From positions 1,619,501 through 1,683,500 of the forward strand of contig NC_084942.1 in the NCBI RefSeq assembly GCF_958298935.1: a stretch of DNA of 64,000 nt. Direction: 5' to 3'. The stretch is from Phragmites australis (Eukaryota > Streptophyta > Magnoliopsida > Poales > Poaceae). Below the pieces are notes generated by a model, which worked only from the letters and a program-made list of their open reading frames with translations, was not told the origin of the DNA and did no database searches. Shown here piece after piece: positions 46,901 through 56,433 of the stretch. Position 1 is the first letter of the stretch. Each line of letters begins with the position of its first letter. Made by a program: the position numbers and the translations under genes.

Positions 46901-47808
46901 GGGACAATTGCTTTTTTGCCATCCTACCGGATGGCACACGCCAAAATGCCACTCTACCAAAACTTCACTCCCATTTGCCACCCAGGCCCGCATATCAGTG
47001 AGATTGTATGTACAGTAACCGCCGGGAGCTGAAAACAGTACCTATGAGCCAAAATTCTTGTGTAATTCAAACTAAAAAATGCCAAAAAATGTGTCGATTT
47101 TTGTACATGCTCTATAATTCATAAGAAACCCATTTTAACTGAATTCACCTAAAAATCTTGTGTAAAATTCAAACTAAAATTCCCCAAAATGTGCTACTTT
47201 TGCAACTTCTAGCAATTTTTAAGGCCATACAAAAATTCCAAAAAAATCTAGGAAAATTCACTAATATTCTTATAATGTGATGTAATAATTTCTAAAATTA
47301 TCTCACACCCTAGGTTATAAGGTGAAAATGTGAGTTCCTTTGTAATACCCATTTATTATAATGTGATGTACTAATTTATTAGTAATGCCTATTACAAAGA
47401 AACTCACTTTTTAACCTTATAACCTAGGGTAGTATATAATTTTATAAATTATTACATCACATTATAGGAATATTAGTGAATTTTTCTATATTTTTTGGGA
47501 ATTTTTGTAAGTCCTTAAAAATTCCTAGAAGTTGCAAAAGTAGCACATTTTGGGGAATTTTAGTTTGAATTCTACATAATATTTTTAGGTGAATTCAGTT
47601 CAAATGGGTTTCTTATGAATTATAGAGCATGTAAAAAATAGACATATTTTTTAGCATTTTTTAGTTTGAATTACACAAGAATTTTAGCTCTAGGTATTGT
47701 TTTTTCAGCTCCCTAGCGGTTACTGTTCATCCGATGGCAAATGGGAGTGAAGTTTTTGGTAGAGTGGCATTTTGGCATGTGCTAGGATGGCAAAAAAGTA
47801 ATTGCCCC
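46901..47808. mobile_element. Mutator-like foldback MITE (near-perfect hairpin)
   Basis: The two halves are inverted copies of each other over nearly the whole 908 bp: GGGACAATTGCTTTTTTGCC at the left pairs with GGGGCAATTACTTTTTTGCC read from the right, and pairing continues through CCAAAATGCCACTCTACCAA and the AT-rich interior to a centre near 47354. The 9-bp target duplication is CTAATTGTT (46892-46900) and CTAATTTTT (47809-47817), 8 of 9. No coding sequence. Confidence 0.88.
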
Positions 47809-48431
47809 CTAATTTTTTGGTGGGAAATGTTCGTCATGTAGATTGTTCCTTTGAGGGTGGACCATACAGTTTCGTCATCGTCTTTGCCACATTCTTGACA
47901 AAACAAAACCTCTTTAAGTGTTTTCTCTATAGATTTTTAAAAATTGTTAATCTGTACTTTACGACGATGAAATTTCTTGTGTCGATGTTTCTTGGTTCTT
48001 CCTCTTTCTTTTGTTGTTTGCTCAGTTGAACTTTTCAGTTTGTTCATCTATCTTGGAAAGTCTTACAGAAAATAAAAACAAGTCTTGAATTGCTTTTGGC
48101 ATAATGTTATTTAGTTTGTTCATACTACTATTTAAGAAATGTTTCTAAATGAGCTGCTAGTGTCTTTTCACTTTCTCGTTGTGGCTTTGAATTGCTTTTG
48201 GCATAATTCTATGTCCAAAACAATAAGTCTTGAATCCCTATGACTACATTTGATTTTCTAGTTTGATCACTAGACTCTTCTACACAGTTTCGTGGAACAT
48301 GAAAACTTCTACCTACCCGACTTGCTCTGAAAAACTTTTGCAGGCGTTCGATTAGCTCTGTTCATTGCTTAATGATTGCTCGGTTTCATAATCTGTTCAT
48401 TTGACGCTGGAAGCAGAAGTTGAGTGCAGAA

Positions 48432-49449
48432 ATGGACCAGAAAACCAGCAGAAGGAAGAAGGTAACATCTTCTCTCCTCATTCAGCCAAGTTTCATCATT
48501 TGAGATAAGCACTAGCCTGTTTATCTACTCTCTCCTTGTTCAGTTTCTCTTCCCAAAAGTTCTTGGTACAAAAGATGGGAATTCCTCGCCAAGACGTAGT
48601 ACAAAGTACTCGATCAACTCTACAGGTTCGTTCTTGAATTCACGGCATCCTTTTTAACAGCAAAGCAACAATGTTTCTCTCTTCAGTAATACATGACGAG
48701 AAGAAGAATCCATTCCCTTGTGAGCCTTGGAAAGTTGAAGCTTGATGCATACTAGTTCACGGCATGGCCATGATCGCTACCTTTAAATTCAAAAGTGGAC
48801 ACATACTAGTTCTCACATGTTATAAAAAAATTACTGTATTTGAATTTATTCAAATTCAATCATTACTGTTGGTGTTTCAGTTGATTTGAAAGAGTCTCCA
48901 GCACGGTCACCAGTGGATTCCCCGTCAGCATCATCCTCAACCTTCTTCAAAAGTCTTTCGGGTATCTATCGATTTCATCTAGCTACATTACTTCTAATCT
49001 TCTACATCCAATCATTAATTAGTTTAAAATTTCCATGTATTATCTTAAGTCTTTTGGCCTTGAATTCTAAGCATAGTTTTCTTTTCCCTTTTCTAACTTC
49101 ATCTTGTTCCAAATAGAAAGTAGAAGTCTAAAGTTCAGCAGTTTCAGTTCTCCTGCAACAACCAGTAGTACCCATATCGAGGCTTTCAGGTGAGCGTATT
49201 TGTCAGTAAAGTCACTAATTTTCCAAATCGCTTACTCCCTTTTTTTACGAGATCCAAATCAATACTTCATTCCATATCACAAATAACTGATTTTTATTAG
49301 CTCAAATTGAGATAGTTACTCTATTCTTTCTCTGCTTTTCACAGGGTATTTGCAGCCACATGGAATGTAGCTGGAAAAACCCCAGACAAGGGTCTGAATC
49401 TGAATGATTTCCTGCCTTCCGATGACTACTCAGACATTTATGTGTTAGG
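48432..49449 (+). pseudogene. Type I inositol polyphosphate 5-phosphatase, first five exons only
   Basis: Exons 48432-48461, 48544-48625, 48881-48961, 49117-49189 and 49345-49449 join with GT-AG introns and consistent phases into 123 residues plus 2 nt. The start MDQKTSRRKK is followed by a Ser-rich region and then VFAATWNVAGKTPDKGLNLN and DFLPSDDYSDIYVLG, the opening of the endonuclease/exonuclease/phosphatase-fold catalytic domain of plant type I 5-phosphatases, which remove the 5-phosphate from inositol phosphates or phosphoinositides. The last exon ends at a proper donor (GGGTATGC), but I find no following exon (expected to begin FQEIVPL) before the FLZ gene at 50.9 kb. The gene therefore seems truncated, lacking nearly all catalytic residues. 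Alternatively the remaining exons were lost by deletion or displaced beyond this window. Confidence 0.82.
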
Positions 49450-50237
49450 GTATGCAGTATGCACAGCTTTAAACAACACAAAATAGCATAATGGTTTAGT
49501 TTCTATCAGATAGAGATTTCATTGTCATTTTCGTAATCACAACTATAAACACCACAGCATCGACACGTTTCTTTTGGGCTTAATTCGTTGTCATCTTCAT
49601 CCCCTGCACCACAAGAGATTTCAGCACATTTATTGCTCTTGAGCTGCCTATCATGCAAATCAATGACAACTTTGTTTCTTGTGGTGTTCTTGCAAACCTA
49701 AGGTCCTATTCTACTGACAACCATCTCGCAACTAACGCTGTCAGTTGTCAACTTATTAAGCTACTTTTTTTAAATTGTAACCGGCAGGAGAGTTGTCTGT
49801 TATATTAAAAGAGCGGAAGAGCCCGATAACTTAAAGTATAGGGATGTAGCTAGGGTAAGAACACAGGGTAACCTCAAAAAGAAAAAGAAAAAGAAAAAAA
49901 GAAGCAAGAAAACCCTATCCTCGCTTTCTCGAGCCAGAAGGCATCCTAAATGGTGCGTCCTCGTGAAGGCCCAAATTTTGGCCCCGTTAAAGATGTGCTT
50001 CACTATTTTGACTGCTCTCTATGGTCAAAGATGTATCTGTTTTGTTCTTTTCAAATTTTCCACGTGACTAAAAAATCAAATACCATTGTAACCTTATCAA
50101 CATACCAATTAAACAAATGAAAAAAATTGAAACTTGTAATCCATGCACGTATTACCATTTATCTCAGTTATTACTTTGAAGAAGTAACTTGGTTTTCCCG
50201 TCATTTTGGACTGCAGATTCCAAATGCAGAAAGTACA
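49450..50237. other. Non-coding after the truncated phosphatase gene
   Basis: No further phosphatase exon is recognised. A purine-rich low-complexity run (AAAAAGAAAAAG type) is at 49876-49900. Confidence 0.45.
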
Positions 50238-50244
50238 GCAACCC

Positions 50245-50253
<9 letters not shown>

Positions 50254-50285
<32 letters not shown>

Positions 50286-50383
50286 TACTAGTGCGGCTCC
50301 AAATGCACGCCCTTCATTGGAGGGAAGGGGCAGGTGTGGAACGGGGGCTCGAGCCCCCGTCGGACGGGCTCCTCCCATGGAGC
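50254..50383 (-). mobile_element. Short retroposon (SINE-like) with (AAT)n tail
   Basis: A 130-bp insertion is bounded by a 16-bp exact direct repeat GCAACCCAGTATTATT (50238-50253 and 50384-50399). On the minus strand it is GC-rich (GCGCTCCATGGGAGGAGCCC onward), includes GGGGGCTCGAGCCCCC, reminiscent of a tRNA B box, and ends in an (AAT)n tail. Tail plus long target duplication indicate LINE-driven retroposition; whether it is a 5'-truncated LINE or a SINE is uncertain. Confidence 0.7.
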
Positions 50384-50934
50384 GCAACCCAGTATTATTC
50401 AATCAGTGCTAACAGCAAAATGCTCGAAATTGTTGCTTCTATGTTCTCTTCCAAGAACCAAGATTGTTCCATTCTGCATTGGGTTGGAAGCCGAAGGGCT
50501 CCCAAGACCATATGAAATCTTGATTCTATGATTGTTTTGATTAGTTGGGTGGCAAGGTTGAGGAGGCTAGTAGCACAGTGTTAACTGGTTCAGTTCTTCA
50601 AAATCTGCAGACATGCATCTCTGTGCTCTCTACATACATGACTGTCAACTTGTAAATCTATAGAAACATGAAAGGCTCTCATTTGGGACCAGATAATTAA
50701 ATGATTAATTATTTTTTTGTGTTGAAATATTGGTATTACTCAAGAACGCATCAGGTGTAACTTCAGAGAACACAAAAACAACAACAGTCTTTTATAGGAT
50801 CTACATATATAGTCCAGAATAGTTCAATAAAACATGCACTATATTACAGAGTATGAGATAATTCATCTGAACACAACTTCAACGTCTTATTTCATACCAG
50901 TTACCGATGCACTATTTTAGGATGAATTTTTCCT

Positions 50935-51547
50935 TTAAGTATGGTCGGTTCTCATTCCTTTATCTCGGCATTCTGTACTGCAGAAAGCGCTCTCTCCCCT
51001 GCACCATCAAGGAATCAAACAGAAAGAAAAAAAAAATCTCTAAGTTAGGATAAATCTTATTACCTCAGCACAATAGCTATATGCCTATATAAGATGAACT
51101 GTGGAAGATTTCACGCATTTGTAAAACAAACGAAATTCTGTCTTACAAATGAACACAAGTGCTGACAAAAAGGTACTCAATTAAACCTCCTTGCATAATT
51201 AGAACATTGCAAAATCTAAGAACTAACAAGTGCAGATCAAAAGCTGACTAAAACCTAGCATAACTATTAGGAATCAGAAAAACAAAAGGATAAATTAACA
51301 AAACGAACCTCTAGCTACCAAGGCAAAGCCAAGAAATATACTTGTAAATGTAGATGTCAGCCTCCAGGCCAAGTGCACGGTTGCATGAACCGCAATACTG
51401 CAGAAAACGGAGCGGTTGCATCTGCAGGTTTGCAGATGGGCGTGAATGAACACAGATGCTAGTCCCAGTGTTGCCGTGTGTTTCATCCATGTTGCTTGTT
51501 TCTGCCATCTGAGCAAGCTTCTGAGACATCAACGGTGTGGTCGTCAT
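50935..51547 (-). CDS. FCS-like zinc finger (FLZ, DUF581) protein
   Basis: Two exons, 51547-51342 and 50998-50935, join at phase 2 through a GT-AG intron of 343 bp to give 89 residues. The FLZ domain spans about residues 46-85: FLQYCGSCNRALGLEADIYI then YKGESAFCSTECRDKG, with the four zinc-ligand cysteines (C-x2-C and FCSxxC). The intron falls inside the finger, as is common in this family. FLZ proteins are small plant-specific adaptors that bind SnRK1 kinase subunits and link energy and stress signalling. I chose the ATG at 51547 (MTTTPLMSQKLAQM) as the first in-frame ATG. GLEADIYI replaces the more usual GxGRDIYMY, and the region after the finger is short. Looks intact. Confidence 0.85.
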
Positions 51548-52420
51548 CGTGAGTGAGCAGTTCAAGGTTTCGAATGGAATGGCATAGTAAGGCTTTATTG
51601 ATAATTTGTTACTTTGTGTGCTTCTCTGTATATATCCTTCATGTCAGGTGGCATGTGGTCACTATTCAGTATATGAGGTGAGTGATTGCTATGTCTGTGC
51701 AGTGCAAGTGATCCTTTAGGGTCGGCACCTCTTTTTTTTTTTCCTTTTCAAGGGAAAGAGGACATGGTAGGTGGGCAACCATTTCTACAGGTTAATTATT
51801 GACATGGACCCGATGTAACACTAGTCTTCTGGGAAAGCATTGTCATGTTAGTAATGCACAATATGTTAACAGTTAAGTACTTAAAAGAAGATATTATGTT
51901 AAAATTGATTACATTGAGCTTGGAGTTTTATAGATGTTTGAAATGTTTAAATGCCTAGATATACATTGTTAAGCATGGGCCAATACTGTAGCTGATGATT
52001 TTGTTTCATGAAGGAAACTTATTTGATCAGAAATGCTTGATAGAAGTGACTATTTCCTCCATCTTTTGTTGGTTGGGAATTGTTATCACTCTAATAATTG
52101 AGAAACGCCAAGTTCTTTTCAATAGAGTAGAAGGATAGAATCTCACTATCAACATATAACATCAACATAGCAGCTGTTTTCAGATGTCATTTTACTCCAA
52201 TGTTTTGGTTTTTTTCCTCACAAAAGGACAAGGCGCCGAGGTGCCAATTTCACAAGCCATTTTTCTTGCATATGTACATCGTTGATTGTCCTCCTATTCA
52301 TAATTCGCCATAGGTGGCGCTTGACCTTGCAAACTAATAGCATGTGTGGTTAAAAGACTTGAAACTCTAGAGTTTGTTGATTGCAGATGATTTGGTTATT
52401 TATTCTGAATTTGATAGTTT
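51548..52420. other. Upstream region of the FLZ gene, no other gene seen
   Basis: AT-rich with no recognisable coding sequence; presumably holds the FLZ promoter. No clear TATA box was fixed. Confidence 0.4.
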
Positions 52421-52992
52421 GGTCCGTTTGGTAGGGTTTTGGATTTTTTCAGAAACGTTTTGTTTCCAGTTTTTTTCTAGAAATATTTCTCTGATGAATC
52501 AAAATCACTTTGTGCGATCGTTTGGCTAGTTGGATGGATTCTGATTCTCGAGAGATGATGTCAGTTGTAAATGAGAAATAAGTGATTTAGAAATGAAGGA
52601 AACCACATTTTGCATGTTTCTCTCTCACAGTGTAAAAAAGAGAAATGTTTCTCCCGTTTCGGATTCAAATCATTTGCTAAAAGCACCGTTTGGTAGAGAT
52701 TTCATTGATTATGGTCAGAATCTGAAACGTTTCTCCCATCCAAACATACCCTTTGATTTAAGTTCACAAATTAAAGTAATTTGCTATCCCATTGGTCCAA
52801 AACTCAGGGCATAAAGTAGAAGGAAGTGATTTAGAAATGAGAGAAACCACTTTTGTCTTTCTTCCTTGCAATGTAAAAAGATAGATAAATGTTTCTCCCG
52901 TTTATGATTCAAATCAACTAAAAAACACTATTTGACAGAGATTCCACTGATTATGGCCAGAATCCGAGACGTCTCTCCCATCTAAACGGGCC
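52421..52992. mobile_element. MITE with internal tandem duplication
   Basis: Starts GGTCCGTTTGGTAGGG and ends, on the minus strand, GGCCCGTTTAGATGGG. An earlier right end is visible at about 52751 (CATCCAAACATACCC), followed by flank that is itself repeated after 52992. This indicates that the right half of the element plus about 45 bp of flank was duplicated. PIF/Harbinger-like ends; target duplication unclear. Confidence 0.55.
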
Positions 52993-53047
52993 TTTTGATT
53001 TAAGTACAAAAATTAAAGTAATTTGTTATCCCAAAGGCTCATAACCT
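52580..53047 (+). repeat. Tandem duplication, about 244-bp period
   Basis: AAGTGATTTAGAAATGA at 52580 recurs at 52824; TTTCATTGATTATGGTCAGA pairs with TTCCACTGATTATGGCCAGA; AAATTAAAGTAATTTG occurs in both. The second copy ends just before the gene at 53147. Confidence 0.75.
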
Positions 53048-53146
53048 TAAACAATGTCTAAGCATTGGATTGAAAACGAACGGGCGAGATAAGATCACCA
53101 GGTGACGTATCCCCCTTCCTTCCTTCCCACCGACCAAGCCGATCGG

Positions 53147-53611
53147 ATGGCGAGCGGAGCTTACCCCGTGCAGCTCCTCCACCGCGCAGGGGGCGGCGCC
53201 GGCCAGTGGCGCAACCTGGGAGCCGCCTACGCCGCCGTCACGTTCCTTCGGCCGCAGGGCCAATCCGTCGTTCTGTACGCCGGCCCCGACGGCCAGCAGC
53301 GGCGCATCGTCTTCGCGTACCCGATCCTCCCCGGCGACGCCTTCGAGAGGCTGGACGGCGCGACGCTCTCCTGGGCGGAGCCTGAGTCCGGCGCCGAGTT
53401 CGCGCTCTGCTTCCTCGACGAGGCCGCGTGCGACGCGGTCTGCGGGGCCATCTCCCCGGTGCTGAGGAGGGGCCCGCGCGCCGCGCCTGATGCGGCGGTC
53501 GACGGCATCGCGGAGACGCTGGCGGGGCTGCGCGTGGCGAGGGAGGAGGGCGCGCCCGCCGGAGGGGACATCGCCGCGCGGCTCGCGCAGCTCAGCATAG
53601 GCCGCCCATGA
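53147..53611 (+). CDS. Intronless gene with PP4R3/SMEK N-terminal (EVH1/PH-like) domain
   Basis: Single open frame of 154 residues, very GC-rich, starting MASGAYPVQLLHRAGGGAG at 53147; an earlier in-frame GTG at 53102 is not a plausible start. Residues 20-100 resemble the N-terminal domain of protein phosphatase 4 regulatory subunit 3 (SMEK): WRNLGAAYAAVTF, QSVVLYAG, RIVFAYPI, ATLSWAEPESGAEFALCF and CDAVCGAISPV align with the W-x-x-G-x-G start, the beta strands and the I-S-W-x-D-P-E-x-x-x-E-L-A-L-S-F segment. The long helical-repeat region that makes up most of PP4R3 is absent, so this is a stand-alone domain protein. It might modulate substrate choice of PP4, but that is speculation. Reading frame intact. 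Confidence 0.7.
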   Translation: MASGAYPVQLLHRAGGGAGQWRNLGAAYAAVTFLRPQGQSVVLYAGPDGQQRRIVFAYPILPGDAFERLDGATLSWAEPESGAEFALCFLDEAACDAVCGAISPVLRRGPRAAPDAAVDGIAETLAGLRVAREEGAPAGGDIAARLAQLSIGRP

Positions 53612-53929
53612 TCTCAAATCGAGACAAAAACCAACCATCTGCTGCAAGAGGCTAGACCTAGGCTGAATCAGGGAATGAGATTTCAGAAATTTCGAAGGGA
53701 AGGAAATATCTAATTTCGGAATTTTCTTTCACTGATCATGTGGTTATTTCGTGAATTTCGGTTTTTTCACCGCTGGTCGACGAAAAATATTATAAAACGA
53801 AATGAAATTCCTAGGCTGAACTCAATTAGGTAGTGTTTCTTTCTCTCCATGAACTGGTTCCTGTTTAACTCTGTGCTGTGCATACCAAGTGAAGTATTAA
53901 CAACGCTAGTGCTCTTATGCTTCTCCATC

Positions 53930-54330
53930 TCTACGTTTGCAAGATTTTATTCGAAGGATTGAGCTGCTGCTTAATCCTGCCGAGACAAGAATGATTGAAA
54001 CAAGCAAAGGAACAGAAGATTTGCATATCAGACATCAGAGCAGAATATCCATGCTTGCTAGAATTTCCATTACTCGATGAAAAATGAAGTACAGAAAGGA
54101 ACAGAATGTGTACGATCTCAAGTCTTGAGCCAACATTTAAGCCAATGTCAGCCACAACTCCAGCAGCAGCAGTATCGTTGCCAGATCCTGCGCCCTGAAT
54201 CACCCGAGAGGTTCCAGCTCTCAACATATCTCTACCTGCGCCAGTAGAAGCAATGCATTCGTTAATTTTCGTATCAGTAATATACAAGATCAAGTTAGGA
54301 CATCGATATGAAGATGAGAAGCATTTTTCA
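53930..54330 (-). pseudogene. Degenerate copy of the 3' end of homoserine dehydrogenase
   Basis: The minus strand from 54235 reads RVIQGAGSGNDTAAAGVVAD, nearly the final exon of the true gene at 60196-60330 (LVIQGAGAGNDTTAAGVLAD). The intron before it also aligns (GAAAATTAACGAATGCATT here, GAAAATTCACAAATGCATT there), as does the 3' UTR (GTTGGCTCAAGACTTGAG against GTTGGTCCAAGATTTGAG; CTAGCAAGCATGG against TTAGCAGGCATGG). The middle of the exon, with the DLQDLF end and stop codon, is deleted. This is a duplicated, non-functional tail of that gene directly downstream of BUBR1. Confidence 0.85.
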
Positions 54331-55683
54331 GAAAACTAACAGAGCAAAACCCAGGGCATAAAGTAGATTCATGTGAAAGTTCAGTAATTGACAGCGCAGT
54401 CACCAATAGGACCATCCTCATCAACAAAGATCTCAAAACCTCTTGCCTGCTGACTGAACTTTGGATGGTCTTGCTTCGTGCTATTGTTGTGAAGCATGTT
54501 TGGATCATTACCGTTAGGCGCATCTTCATCAACAAAGATATCAAATGCGCTTGTCTGCTGATTATAATTTGTTTTTTCACTCTTTGACCGTCTCTTGAAC
54601 ATTGTCTCCGGTTCCAGTGGCTCCAAAAACATGCTATTGATAGCATCGATAGCCTCCTTAGTGTTTATAGTTGGTTCGACGAAGCCATGATGGCAGGCAT
54701 CTTCAGTTTCTGACTTCCCAACAAATGCAGAGTCTACAAACCGTACAACTACAGTATCATCGCTGTTACAACGATACAAATTCTTGTTACTGAGTTGCCT
54801 CTGGATAGCATACCTACTTTAGCAGGCCCTAATGGAGGATAAGAACCTAATGAAGGATTTGAACTGCTTCCTGACTTTTGCACTGTATTGGATTTCAGTT
54901 CTTTACAGTTTCTGCTTTCACCTGCAACATATTCCAAAAATAAGTAAAGTACCACTGGATCAAATCACCTATTCTATTTGCGTGTCAAATAAATCAGAAA
55001 ATGTGTTATGAAAATGGAAGTTCAAGATGAGGAACTACAAGAATCAATTCAGGTGATGAAAGGAAGAATGTTTCTTTTATTCTCAAAAAGATTGGTCAAT
55101 AATCTTTTAAATGAGACAAACTTGGCACAGGCAACATTGGTTATACCAGGAATTGACTTGTGTACCCTTTTTTTTCCATAGGCCTACCTTCAACTTGGTT
55201 CATAAATGTAGCACTTGACCGGGATTTCCTAGGCATTCTTTCCTGCAGCTAAAGCGCATATGTATAGAAAAAAAAAAGGTCAAGAAACACAACATTGTCC
55301 ATGATCTAAACTCAAGTAATACATGAAATGAGAGTTATACTTTATCTTTCCTCCTCTTGTGTGATTCCATGCGACCATGCGACGAATAAACTGTTCATGT
55401 GCTTTGTGCAACTCCCCAATAGGCTCTGCAAGGCTATTGAACACTTCAGTAAGTACCGGCTTTACTTTCCAAGGTTCTACATATTGAGAAATAGCCCCAG
55501 GAGCCCAGAATGAAAAGACGCTAAGGTAGCTAGCCACTAACTGATTTGCAGTAGGGGATCTGAGATATGCCTAGTTCCCAATGATGTACAAGCAAGATTC
55601 TCTAGGTACAATATATATCAGATATAGCCAACGGAAGTTGAGCTCACAGCAGAAGATGGTATCACTAAAAAAGAATGGGTTTT

Positions 55684-55698
55684 GGGGGGGGGGGGGGG
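55684..55698 (+). repeat. G15 homopolymer in BUBR1 intron 3
   Basis: Fifteen consecutive G residues just beyond the exon 3 donor site. Such runs are common sequencing weak points. Confidence 0.9.
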
Positions 55699-56433
55699 TG
55701 CTGGCTTACTTCTGGATTCCCGAACGGTACATCTTATCTGCGGCCTCAAACCTCCTGTGCTTCTCATAATATAATGCATAGGCCATATAAAACGAAGCTC
55801 TCTTGAGTCCTATTCTGTTCCTCTCCATCTTCTTGAGCAAAGGCTTTGCATCCTTCACATAGTCCATCTACACCATTAGAAAAGGGGTAAGATCACAATA
55901 GACATTTCGATCCAAGAGAGTATTCTTATTACAAGGGCTCCGAACAAAGTCAAAGGGGTGTAGCCATTTCCTGAACAGCAAATATCTCTTGTTTCACTAT
56001 GACGCAAGGTACAAAAATCTTCTCTAGATTTTTTTAGGGAAAGCATTCAGGCCAAGATATAATGCAATTTGCAGTATTAGCAAACAGATAATACTAGTAT
56101 AATATATCAGATCAGATCAAACTAGCACATGTTGAAAAGGTCACACAAAACCTCGGGCCAAAAACTATCAATTTTAGCACAGAACTGCATAGGGTGCAAA
56201 TTAACTAACCTAAGGATATCCACCGACCCTCCTTAGTTCAACCAATAACAGTAGTTTTTGAAAAAAAAAATTACTCAATTTGTAAAAGATAGTGTTATTA
56301 GTTGAACTAAAGAAAGTTAGTGGACACCTTTAATTTAATTAATTTGCACCCCTGGAACTGCAAGCAATAAATGTCACCCTCTCTTTAATAGATTCCCAAT
56401 GAAGTGAATGCACATGAAGCCAATAGTAACAGG

